Source of the DNA: a virus
DNA: 38,891 nucleotides
Reading direction: 5' to 3' (one strand)
IMG/VR virus record: IMGVR_UViG_3300042924_007884
Coordinates: 1-38,891 of that record
Shown here: positions 1 to 5,488 of the stretch, piece by piece
How the letters are laid out: each line of letters starts with the position of its first letter
Numbering within the stretch: position 1 is the stretch's first letter
The notes under the pieces: model-generated
Told to the model about the DNA's origin: nothing
Databases searched by the model: none
Seen by the model: only the letters and a program-made list of their open reading frames with translations
Position numbers and translations under genes: made by a program

Positions 1-473
1 CCCCGCCGCCGGAACTCGCTCCTGTTCTCCCTCGGCATTGACAACTGCTCACCAACAGCGATCGCTACGGCCTCCCGCGCCCCCAAATTCGGACCCCCAG
101 GCCCCGAATCCATGAATTGCGCTGCCCGCAGCGCTATATCCGCGTCCAAGCTCCCCGCCGGCACCCCCGCCATCCCCTCCAAGTCCTGCACAAAACTCCA
201 CGTCCCCGGTTCCGGCTCCATTCCGGGCTCCAATTGGCTCAACAGCGTTGATGCCAGCCCCATTCGCGCATCTTCCCCCCGGAATCCGCCCCGATCTCGC
301 CCTCCCTCCCTCTCGCCTCCCTCCCGCAGTCGCCTGATCATCGCCTGCCCCCCGTCGTACCCCCTCAACCCCTGCTCCTCGGCAAATCGCCGCGTTTCCG
401 CAGGCTGAAAACCACCGTTTCGGCGGCTGCCGGGGCGAATTACACGCTCTCCTTGCCCGCCACTCATCGTCAT
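1..473 (-). CDS. Hypothetical protein, C-terminus outside the window
   Basis: Minus-strand reading frame open from ATG at 473 to the window edge, about 157 codons visible, with an in-frame TAG 12 codons upstream of the ATG. A second in-frame ATG lies two codons further in, at 467. The product is rich in Gly, Arg and Glu in its first 70 residues (repeated GG, RR and EGG stretches), then becomes an ordinary helical-looking segment with LLSQLEPGMEPEPGTW and AREAVAIAVGEQL. I do not recognise the family. It diverges from the whole plus-strand array, so it may open a differently regulated module beyond the window. I prefer this frame over the longer minus-strand frame at 49-636, whose product is low-complexity Gly/Ala/Arg. 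Confidence 0.6.
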   Translation of the reverse strand, partial: MTMSGGQGERVIRPGSRRNGGFQPAETRRFAEEQGLRGYDGGQAMIRRLREGGEREGGRDRGGFRGEDARMGLASTLLSQLEPGMEPEPGTWSFVQDLEGMAGVPAGSLDADIALRAAQFMDSGPGGPNLGAREAVAIAVGEQLSMPRENRSEFRRR

Positions 474-693
474 CGCCCTGCTGCCCCGCTGAGTCTGGTG
501 AGTCCGAGTCTAAGACCGCAGTTTCGGGTGGGACGCACCGCCCAAAACGCATTCCTTGACCCACCCCGACCACCCCTGACCCCTCTTGACACACTTCAGC
601 TTTCCCGATGGCTCCTCTTAAACACGCATCCACCACCCACCCATTAGCATCAGATACTCTTTACTATTTTTTTTTTTCAAATTAACGTCTAAA

Positions 694-710
694 GCACCCC
701 ATAGGGGTGC
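694..710. promoter_or_regulatory. Perfect palindrome, operator-like
   Basis: GCACCCC, then ATA, then GGGGTGC: a perfect 7-base inverted repeat with a 3-base centre. A related ACCCCC follows at once (714-719). It sits just downstream of the T-run in the divergent intergenic region, which is where a repressor or initiator site would be expected. The binding protein is unknown. Confidence 0.45.
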
Positions 711-739
711 GATACCCCCACGAAAAAAAACAACTGCTT

Positions 740-758
740 GCACATGTACCGCATGTGC
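740..758. promoter_or_regulatory. Perfect palindrome, operator-like
   Basis: GCACATG, five bases, then CATGTGC: a 7-base perfect inverted repeat next to an A-run, about 45 bases from the palindrome at 694. It is too short and too far from a T-run of the right polarity to be a convincing terminator, so a protein-binding site is more likely. Confidence 0.4.
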
Positions 759-1316
759 CGGCCTTGTCGCCGCAGTAGAGGTACCCGCAGCATGCGTTGA
801 CCAGCCACAGCCAACTTTAGCTGGATTTGCCAGCTATTGTAAGCCTTTGTCAGCCCTTGATTCCTTTAGCTTTGGGCTTTATATCTCTTCATTTGTTGCT
901 TTTCAGGTGTTTCACCGTTGCTTACGGCCGTGCGCTTGAGCAGGGCGTAAGTTTCGCTGTAGTTGGCAAGTGTTGCTGCGTGTGTCTACTTTCGCCAGCT
1001 ACCGCCAGCCATACTCTGATTAACCATTGTTTGCTATACCGCCCCTGCCACCCCCCGGCAGCGGTTTAGCACTTCGATTGGAGGGTATCAGCGGTGCCCA
1101 GTGAGTGTATGAGTTATCTACACGCGATGGCAGGTTATTTGTCTACGTTTATACCGCTGTTGTGCTTGTCCAGTGAGTATGAGCGCCTACCCGGCCTACC
1201 ATCAACGGATGGTCGCTGCGCTCCCTTGTGTTTGGTTGCGGCTGCGCCGTGTTGATTCAGTTGGCTGTGGCTGACAGATGTGAGCTTGTGATTGCTGCTG
1301 CGGAGGTGGAGGTACG

Positions 1317-1358
1317 ATGGCGCGAACTCTATTCCCCGTGCATTTTCGGGGTTACTGA
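1317..1358 (+). CDS. Possible 13-residue leader peptide with strong ribosome binding site
   Basis: ATG at 1317 follows GGAGGTGGAGGT (1302-1313), the only strong Shine-Dalgarno sequence I noticed in the window. The short frame ends in TGA at 1356-1358, two bases before the ATG of the next gene. It spans the leader hairpin at 1334-1351. This suggests a translated leader coupled to the first cassette gene, but a peptide this short cannot be proven from sequence. Confidence 0.35.
   Translation: MARTLFPVHFRGY
1334..1351 (+). repeat. Leader hairpin repeat, copy 1
   Basis: CCCCG, tgcatttt, CGGGG, followed by nine bases (TTACTGACT) and the ATG at 1361. Copy 1 of a five-member family of hairpins placed 8-9 bases before a start codon. 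It uses the CCCCG/CGGGG form of the stem. Confidence 0.75.
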
Positions 1359-1360
1359 CT

Positions 1361-1573
1361 ATGGCTACCACGATTGGGCAAGAGCGGGTAATCCTTTGCT
1401 CTCCTGTCTCTTGCCGCGTTAGGCATTTTAGGATGTTTGATGGCAGCAAGATGCAGCTCGGCATCTGCGACGTTTTTGTCGCTGTCACCGACGAGAACCT
1501 TGTTACGACCTTTTATGACATCGAGGAAGCGCACGAGATATTCGAGTCGCTCCTTGGCGCCGGCTGGCGCTGA
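1361..1573 (+). CDS. Small hypothetical protein, cassette gene 1
   Basis: 70-residue protein starting MATTIGQERV, ending TGA. The start is fixed by the hairpin leader 9 bases upstream, placed as in the other four cassettes. The C-terminal half (FVAVTDENLVTTFYD, then an acidic helix) looks like a small alpha/beta fold. No family recognised. It is the first plus-strand gene after the control region and is followed within 10 bases by its own terminator, so it is probably a single-gene transcription unit. Confidence 0.6.
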   Translation: MATTIGQERVILCSPVSCRVRHFRMFDGSKMQLGICDVFVAVTDENLVTTFYDIEEAHEIFESLLGAGWR

Positions 1574-1580
1574 CCCTCTC

Positions 1581-1609
1581 CCCCTCCGGCCACTGGCTGG
1601 AGGGGTTTT
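1581..1609 (+). terminator. Rho-independent terminator of cassette 1
   Basis: CCCCTCC (1581-1587) pairs with GGAGGGG (1599-1605), with an inner GCC/GGC stem, then TTTT. It lies just after the stop at 1573 and just before the next leader repeat. Confidence 0.8.
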
Positions 1610-1625
1610 CTCGTGTCCTCTATTC

Positions 1626-1642
1626 CCCGTGCATCTCACGGG
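1626..1642 (+). repeat. Leader hairpin repeat, copy 2
   Basis: CCCGTG, catct, CACGGG, then eight bases CTACCGCT before the GTG start at 1651. It uses the CCCGTG/CACGGG stem form; relative to copy 1 both strands of the stem change together, which argues for a conserved structure. Confidence 0.75.
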
Positions 1643-1650
1643 CTACCGCT

Positions 1651-1857
1651 GTGCTCACCACTCGTCAGTTCACCTGGCTCTACGCAGGCTTGACAGTTTT
1701 GTTCCTTGCGATCATCGCTGTCGGGGCCATCGTGGTGCCGCTTCAACTTGAGAAAGCTGTTACGCAGCAGTGTCTCACCCGGGACTGGCCGGCCGACAAG
1801 GCTGTCGCTACTGAGGCCTGGTGCAAGGGCAACGGCTATCAGGTCGGCAGGGGCTGA
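1651..1857 (+). CDS. Single-pass membrane protein, cassette gene 2
   Basis: 68 residues from GTG at 1651, placed 8 bases after the leader hairpin. Residues about 8-30 form one strongly hydrophobic segment (WLYAGLTVLFLAIIAVGAIVV), followed by a soluble tail with two Cys. That predicts one membrane helix with a short N-terminal tail. No family recognised. It has its own terminator at 1873, so it looks like an independent unit. Alternative starts inside the helix would destroy the membrane segment. Confidence 0.65.
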   Translation: MLTTRQFTWLYAGLTVLFLAIIAVGAIVVPLQLEKAVTQQCLTRDWPADKAVATEAWCKGNGYQVGRG

Positions 1858-1872
1858 ACCCTGCTTCCCCTC

Positions 1873-1905
1873 CCCCCTCTGGCCACCGGCTGGAGGGGGT
1901 TCTTT
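1873..1905 (+). terminator. Rho-independent terminator of cassette 2
   Basis: CCCCCTC (1873-1879) pairs with GAGGGGG (1893-1899), with an inner GCC/GGC pair, then TTCTTTC. The 28 bases at 1873-1900 are repeated identically at 4345-4372. Confidence 0.8.
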
Positions 1906-1918
1906 CGTGTCCTCCACT

Positions 1919-1936
1919 CCCCGTGCATTTTCGGGG
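1919..1936 (+). repeat. Leader hairpin repeat, copy 3
   Basis: CCCCG, tgcatttt, CGGGG, then TCACCGAC and ATG at 1945. Same stem form as copy 1. Confidence 0.75.
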
Positions 1937-1944
1937 TCACCGAC

Positions 1945-2211
1945 ATGCCTGAGAGCGCCCTTTATTTATTGTCCCAGCGGCTGCGGCTGCTGGCTCGCCG
2001 TGACGTCCTGGTCTCCCCCGCCGGGGACCATGTTGCCGGCGCAATCCGGCAGCACTTCGAGCGCGCCTTCCAGCAGACGTCCGCGTTGCTCGACCTGGTG
2101 GTCGACGGCGACCAGCTGCAGGATTCAGACCTGCGCTGGCTGAGGCGGGCGCAAGCCCGAGTCGAGCGCTTGCGACCGCATGTGCGGGAGCTGGAGCACC
2201 AATCGGTTTAA
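1945..2211 (+). CDS. Small helical hypothetical protein, cassette gene 3
   Basis: 88 residues from ATG at 1945 to TAA. It is rich in Leu, Arg, Gln and Glu and looks helical throughout (LYLLSQRLRLLARRD near the start; LRWLRRAQARVERLRPHVRELE near the end), so a helical bundle or short coiled coil is likely. No catalytic motif seen. The start is fixed by the leader hairpin 8 bases upstream, and a terminator follows at 2218. Function unknown. Confidence 0.65.
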   Translation: MPESALYLLSQRLRLLARRDVLVSPAGDHVAGAIRQHFERAFQQTSALLDLVVDGDQLQDSDLRWLRRAQARVERLRPHVRELEHQSV

Positions 2212-2217
2212 GTCTTT

Positions 2218-2249
2218 CCCCTGTCTGGCACTGCCGGGCAGGGGTTTTC
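2218..2249 (+). terminator. Rho-independent terminator of cassette 3
   Basis: CCCCTG (2218-2223) pairs with CAGGGG (2239-2244), with inner GGCA/TGCC, then TTTTCT. Different stem sequence from the other cassette terminators but the same position relative to the next leader. Confidence 0.8.
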
Positions 2250-2264
2250 TCGTGCACTTTTTGC

Positions 2265-2282
2265 CCCGTGCATTTTCACGGG
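2265..2282 (+). repeat. Leader hairpin repeat, copy 4
   Basis: CCCGTG, catttt, CACGGG, then TTACCGAC and the GTG start at 2291. The upstream flank (TTTTCTCGTGCACT) is shared with copy 5. Confidence 0.78.
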
Positions 2283-2290
2283 TTACCGAC

Positions 2291-2611
2291 GTGACCATCA
2301 CAGTTGTCAACCGGCGCAAGCCGGACAGTCTCGGACCCCGCGTTTACGTCGGCCGAGGCAGCCCACTGGGCAACCCGTTCGAGATGCAAGACCGCAGTGA
2401 CGCTGAGCGTAACCGCGTCTGCGACGAGTACGACCCGTGGCTGCGTAGGCAGTACGCGCTCCTGGGCAGCCCGCAGCGGCGGGCTCTGGACCAGCTTGTT
2501 CAGCGCCATTGCGCTGGCGAGGACCTGCGACTGGAGTGCTTTTGTGCTCCGAAGCGGTGCCACGCGGATTTCGTGAAGCGCGCGATCGAGCGGCTGAGCG
2601 ATCTCTTTTGA
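2291..2611 (+). CDS. DUF4326 domain protein, cassette gene 4
   Basis: 106 residues from GTG at 2291. It shows the hallmarks I associate with DUF4326: an N-terminal VVNRRKPDS strand, the loop VYVGRGSPLGNPF at about residues 18-30, and the Cys-rich C-terminal motif LECFCAPKRCHAD. DUF4326 proteins are common in phages and plasmids and have no established activity. The clustered Cys/His in the CFCAPKRCH motif could bind metal. The frame stays open upstream through the leader, but the repeat spacing supports the GTG. It is followed by a terminator at 2629. Confidence 0.82.
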   Translation: MTITVVNRRKPDSLGPRVYVGRGSPLGNPFEMQDRSDAERNRVCDEYDPWLRRQYALLGSPQRRALDQLVQRHCAGEDLRLECFCAPKRCHADFVKRAIERLSDLF

Positions 2612-2628
2612 GCCGCCCAGCTCGCCCG

Positions 2629-2660
2629 CCCCCTCCGGCTGCTTGCTGGAGGGGGTTTTC
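2629..2660 (+). terminator. Rho-independent terminator of cassette 4
   Basis: CCCCCTCC (2629-2636) pairs with GGAGGGGG (2648-2655), then TTTTC. It follows the DUF4326 stop by 17 bases. Confidence 0.82.
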
Positions 2661-2675
2661 TCGTGCACTCTTTGC

Positions 2676-2693
2676 CCCGTGCATTTTCACGGG
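2676..2693 (+). repeat. Leader hairpin repeat, copy 5
   Basis: CCCGTG, catttt, CACGGG, then CTGCCGCG and ATG at 2702. The stretch from the terminator T-run to the hairpin is nearly identical to copy 4. Confidence 0.78.
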
Positions 2694-2701
2694 CTGCCGC
2701 G

Positions 2702-2947
2702 ATGGATCATCCGATCGCTACTTTCGAAGAAGGACTGGCCTTGGCCCGCCGCCAAGCGCGGGTGTTCAAGGCCATGGGCTTCGACGGCCTGGTCTGCCCC
2801 AAGCGGAGCCAGAGCCGGATCGAACTCTTGGCCGCGAAGCCAAATTCGCGCACAACAGTTCACCTCACGTTTACCCCCACCGGAGTGGAGGTGGAAACCC
2901 TGCCGACCGGCAGCCTGGCCAAGGCGCGAGTGTTGGCGGAAGCCTAG
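2702..2947 (+). CDS. Small hypothetical protein, cassette gene 5
   Basis: 81 residues from ATG at 2702 to TAG. It begins with a helix (FEEGLALARRQARVFKAM) followed by a basic stretch and a strand-rich C-terminal half (TVHLTFTPTGVEVETLP). No family recognised. Last of the five hairpin-leader cassettes; its terminator is at 2971. The frame is open upstream into the leader, so the start rests on the repeat spacing. Confidence 0.6.
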   Translation: MDHPIATFEEGLALARRQARVFKAMGFDGLVCPKRSQSRIELLAAKPNSRTTVHLTFTPTGVEVETLPTGSLAKARVLAEA

Positions 2948-2970
2948 TCCTGCCGCCTGTGGCATGATTC

Positions 2971-3002
2971 CCCCGTCCTGCAGCCTGCGGAGCGGGGTTT
3001 TC
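2971..3002 (+). terminator. Rho-independent terminator of cassette 5
   Basis: CCCCG (2971-2975) pairs with CGGGG (2993-2997), with inner TCC/GGA and CTGCAG-like pairing, then TTTTCT. It closes the cassette array. Confidence 0.7.
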
Positions 3003-3026
3003 TGCTGTCCTTCGACTCAATCTTTT

Positions 3027-3215
3027 GTGGCACGCTCTTTTGGCGGTCTCTTGCTAGTTGCCGTGGCCCTCGGCTACACCGCTGTGCTCGTGCATATCGG
3101 TCTGGGGGCTATCCCCGCTGCCGAGCGGCTCCAGGACGCGGCCGCTTGCCGCGCACAGGAAGGCTTGCCCACCGTGGGGCACGAGCGCCAGCTTCACTGC
3201 CGGGGGCTGCGGTGA
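3027..3215 (+). CDS. Small membrane protein
   Basis: 62 residues from GTG at 3027. After VARSF, residues about 6-26 are a hydrophobic helix (GGLLLVAVALGYTAVLVHIGL), then a short soluble tail with two Cys. One predicted membrane segment with a short N-terminal tail, similar in plan to the protein at 1651 but without similar sequence. The TGA overlaps the next start by four bases, so the two are probably translated together. Confidence 0.55.
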   Translation: MARSFGGLLLVAVALGYTAVLVHIGLGAIPAAERLQDAAACRAQEGLPTVGHERQLHCRGLR

Positions 3216-3397
3216 TTGACTGCAACCACTACACATTTGAGCTATACCACGTCGGCTCTCCTAAGCCCCTTCGCACGAAGGTGATCATCACCCGCAAGGG
3301 TGTTGACCAGGCGACTGCCGAGCTGCCAGCTCTTACTGCTGAATACCGGTGGCAGCTGGTGGCTATTAAGTGGTCGGCTGCTCGTTTCCTCTTTTGA
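3212..3397 (+). CDS. Small hypothetical protein
   Basis: 61 residues starting with GTG in a GTGA overlap with the preceding membrane protein. Sequence begins VIDCNHYTFELYHV and alternates hydrophobic residues in a strand-like way; it ends in a hydrophobic tail (WSAARFLF). No family recognised. The overlap fixes the start. Confidence 0.55.
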   Translation: MIDCNHYTFELYHVGSPKPLRTKVIITRKGVDQATAELPALTAEYRWQLVAIKWSAARFLF

Positions 3398-3409
3398 TCT
3401 TTCTTTCAC

Positions 3410-3601
3410 ATGTCCTCCATTTCCAACGGCGGCATGGCCGGCCGCATCGGCAACTTTGTCTGGTGCTGCGGGTCGGACAGAGTTGCCGATCGCTACGAGA
3501 ACTCCTTGCTCACCGGCGCCGACCGTTTTGGGGCCTGCTGGCTGCTTTCTCCCGAGCAGGCTGACGCCTTCTGCCGGTGGATGCGGATCATTCTTGGCTG
3601 A
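3410..3601 (+). CDS. Small Cys/Trp-containing hypothetical protein
   Basis: 63 residues from ATG at 3410, 12 bases after the previous stop, behind a pyrimidine-rich leader with no Shine-Dalgarno sequence. Contains GNFVWCCGSDRV and LLSPEQADAFCRWM. Three Cys and four Trp suggest a compact fold, but no known motif is visible. Part of the same plus-strand run. Confidence 0.55.
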   Translation: MSSISNGGMAGRIGNFVWCCGSDRVADRYENSLLTGADRFGACWLLSPEQADAFCRWMRIILG

Positions 3602-3636
3602 CCCGTACATCATTTCCCTCCGCGACCTCCTGACTT

Positions 3637-3948
3637 ATGGCTTTAGTTACTTGGCGTGATTTGATCACCGAGGAGATGTCCCTAAATGACGACTCCTGGG
3701 ACAACGTCGTTGCCGCCACTTTTGAAGTCGGCGAAACCGACTGGCCAAAGGAGCTGCGGGATCCTCACGACTGCCTAGACAAGCCCTTCAACGCCGGGGC
3801 TGTTGGCGTGGAAGAGGGCTGTCCCTTCACTTTGTGGACGGAGCACCGCGTTTACTTCCCTCTCACTTACGACGGCTACGAAAGCGTTGGCAGCGTTTTT
3901 CGCCACCCCAATCGCATGCCGCCGACGACGCATATCGGCAACGGGTAA
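3637..3948 (+). CDS. Hypothetical acidic protein
   Basis: 103 residues from ATG at 3637, after a pyrimidine-rich leader. Acidic and aromatic, with WRDLITEEM near the start and VYFPLTYDGYESVGSVFRHP in the second half, suggesting a small beta-rich fold. No recognised family. The next gene is about 80 bases away. Confidence 0.6.
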   Translation: MALVTWRDLITEEMSLNDDSWDNVVAATFEVGETDWPKELRDPHDCLDKPFNAGAVGVEEGCPFTLWTEHRVYFPLTYDGYESVGSVFRHPNRMPPTTHIGNG

Positions 3949-4032
3949 TCCTTTCCTCGGACCCCCAGCCGCCGGGGCTTCCCGGCAAGCCTGCAGCGCT
4001 CAGCTGCTATCCACCATTGACACCCTCAGACC

Positions 4033-4302
4033 ATGGCTATCTATTCAGTCGAAGAGCAACAGGCCGTCTGGCTTTTCGCCAGCGAAAGTGAAGCAAAAGC
4101 CTTTGACAACGAACGAGCCGACGATCACCGCTGGTCGCGTGTTTCCCTGTTTCAGGGTCGGCCATTCAGAACCGCCAACCCCAACCGCCCAACCGAACCA
4201 GGGCCCGGCCAAGAACGCTGCCGCAGGATTCAGCGTCATTGCCACAAGTGGTGGCGGGCTTACGAGGCATGGAACAAAGCGGCAGGCTACGCGGAAGCCT
4301 GA
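4033..4302 (+). CDS. Hypothetical protein
   Basis: 89 residues from ATG at 4033. The N-terminal part (AIYSVEEQQAVWLFASESEAKAF) looks like a strand-helix unit; the C-terminal part is rich in Arg, His and Trp (RCRRIQRHCHKWWRAYEAW), which could bind nucleic acid. No family recognised. A strong terminator follows at 4345. Confidence 0.55.
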   Translation: MAIYSVEEQQAVWLFASESEAKAFDNERADDHRWSRVSLFQGRPFRTANPNRPTEPGPGQERCRRIQRHCHKWWRAYEAWNKAAGYAEA

Positions 4303-4344
4303 CCCGAGCCCGCCAGGCGCCGTGAACCCGGCCCCCACACCTCT

Positions 4345-4377
4345 CCCCCTCTGGCCACCGGCTGGAGGGGGTTTTTT
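4345..4377 (+). terminator. Rho-independent terminator, identical to the one at 1873
   Basis: CCCCCTC (4345-4351) pairs with GAGGGGG (4365-4371), then six T. The 28 bases from 4345 match 1873-1900 exactly, so this is a repeated module and not an independent sequence. It ends the operon that starts at 3027. Confidence 0.88.
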
Positions 4378-4394
4378 ACTGCGCAGCTGCGGCT

Positions 4395-4405
4395 GTGCAT
4401 CTTTT
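4395..4405 (+). promoter_or_regulatory. GTGCAT-T-run leader motif
   Basis: GTGCATCTTTTT about 35 bases before the start of the SSB-like gene. It resembles the loop-side sequence of the five hairpin leaders (GTGCATTTT) but lacks their stem; a small CCCTG/CAGGG hairpin follows instead. Confidence 0.4.
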
Positions 4406-4437
4406 TCGTCCCTGTGGAAGCAGGGCTCATGTTTCCC

Positions 4438-4935
4438 ATGACCAGTTCAACCACCACCAAGGCGACCCTTTCCAGCGACCTCGAAGCCGCCGAAGCTCGC
4501 GTCATCGAGCTCGAGGCCCGCATCATCGAGCTCGAGGCCCGCATCGAGGATCTCCAGCGCGTCGAACTGTCCACCACTGTGTGGATCAACGACCGCATCA
4601 CCTCAGACACCACCAGAGGCGGCGACCCGCTGGTCAAGTTCTCCGGCCAGAAGTCGGTGAAGGCTGCCGACAGCGGCCGGGTCTACGGCCAGTACCATAA
4701 TTTCGTGGCCTACCGCGACATGGCCGACACCTTCAACCAGTTACACGCCGCCGGTGAAAAGCTGGTGACCATCACCGCCTTCGAGTCGCCCTGGTCGAAC
4801 GGCGCGCGTAGGAGCGACTGGGTGGTGACCTCCATCACCCCCTTCGTCCGCCCCGAAGCCGCCACCGCCCCCGCCAGCGAGCCTGGCCCGGCTGAGAACT
4901 ACGGAGACACCCACGGCGACGACATTCCGTTCTGA
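4438..4935 (+). CDS. SSB-like protein with N-terminal coiled coil and acidic DDIPF tail
   Basis: 165 residues from ATG at 4438 (in-frame GTG 4414 and ATG 4429 are alternatives). Residues about 12-40 form a heptad-rich helix with repeated IELEAR units, likely an oligomerising coiled coil. Residues about 80-135 follow an OB-fold pattern like bacterial SSB (HNFVAYRDMADTFNQL, then EKLVTITAFESPW, then WVVTSITPF). The tail ends GDDIPF, which matches the conserved SSB tip that recruits partner proteins in bacteria. I infer a single-stranded DNA-binding or SSB-partner role in replication. It stands between two terminators and so may be expressed alone. Confidence 0.6.
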   Translation: MTSSTTTKATLSSDLEAAEARVIELEARIIELEARIEDLQRVELSTTVWINDRITSDTTRGGDPLVKFSGQKSVKAADSGRVYGQYHNFVAYRDMADTFNQLHAAGEKLVTITAFESPWSNGARRSDWVVTSITPFVRPEAATAPASEPGPAENYGDTHGDDIPF

Positions 4936-4961
4936 TTCCCCCGCCCCACAGGGCGCACCCC

Positions 4962-4991
4962 GGGGCCCTGGCATTGCCTGGGCCCCTTTCT
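4962..4991 (+). terminator. Rho-independent terminator after the SSB-like gene
   Basis: GGGGCCC (4962-4968) pairs with GGGCCCC (4980-4986), extended by GGCA/TGCC across a T-T mismatch, followed by TTTCTT. Confidence 0.85.
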
Positions 4992-5068
4992 TCGTGCGAC
5001 AGTGCGCGTTGTTGACCACTGTTGCACGCCCTTTACCTACCGAGACACAAGTGGCCTTCCTTCTTGCT

Positions 5069-5488
5069 ATGCCCAACCTCAAACTGCCCGCCGGTCAGCG
5101 CCTGGCTCAGGTCCTGGCGGGCGTCATCACTGTCGCTTTTTGGGTCTACGCCGCCGGGCGCTTCGCCCGCATCGGCTACGAATGGGCTCGCCCCCGCATC
5201 GCCAAGGCGCTACATGCGTTGGCGATCGCCCTCGACGGAGGGCTGGCGTATCCGGACCAGCCGGAGCCGGATTCCGGAGCTGATCTCCTTTGCGACATTG
5301 GGTCGCCGATGTACCGCAACGGCGCATTGGCGAGCTACGACCTCCCTGTCGCTGGGACCGTCCACCCCATGGCCACTGGGGAGCTGATCGCTTCTTCTCG
5401 CCCCCGCGCCCGCCAACGCAGGCCCCGGGCCGCTGAGGCCGCCGCCGGCGCCCTTGCCGGACCTCTTGCCCCGCAACTGAGCTTGTGA
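5069..5488 (+). CDS. Membrane-anchored hypothetical protein
   Basis: 139 residues from ATG at 5069; the frame is open upstream to 4994, but that part has no coding character and lies in the post-terminator leader. Residues about 14-34 form a membrane helix (VLAGVITVAFWVYAAGRFARI), followed by a soluble part with a Pro/Arg/Ala-rich C-terminus. The stop overlaps the exonuclease start (GTGA), implying coupled translation. Function unknown; it might tether partners to the membrane. Confidence 0.5.
   Translation: MPNLKLPAGQRLAQVLAGVITVAFWVYAAGRFARIGYEWARPRIAKALHALAIALDGGLAYPDQPEPDSGADLLCDIGSPMYRNGALASYDLPVAGTVHPMATGELIASSRPRARQRRPRAAEAAAGALAGPLAPQLSL

Larger units (their letters stand above)
474..1316. 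other. Non-coding divergent control region
   Basis: About 840 bases between the divergent minus-strand gene and the first plus-strand cassette. It is clearly more AT-rich than the flanks, with a run of eleven T at 667-677, a run of eight A at 723-730, and T-rich, G/T-alternating sequence from about 820 to 1180. It holds two perfect palindromes (694-710 and 740-758) and a single DnaA-box-like TTATCTACA near 1114. Open frames here (for example 827-1069) have no family resemblance and poor composition, so I treat the stretch as regulatory or origin-like. I could not fix a promoter with confidence. Confidence 0.5.

Noticed and set aside
49-636. Long minus-strand frame of 195 codons
   Set aside because: Product is low-complexity Gly/Ala/Arg without structure; the overlapping frame starting at 473 has much better composition and continues past the window edge.
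827-1069. Plus-strand frame of 80 codons in the control region
   Set aside because: Starts with TTG inside a T-rich intergenic stretch, no conserved features and no coupling to a neighbour.
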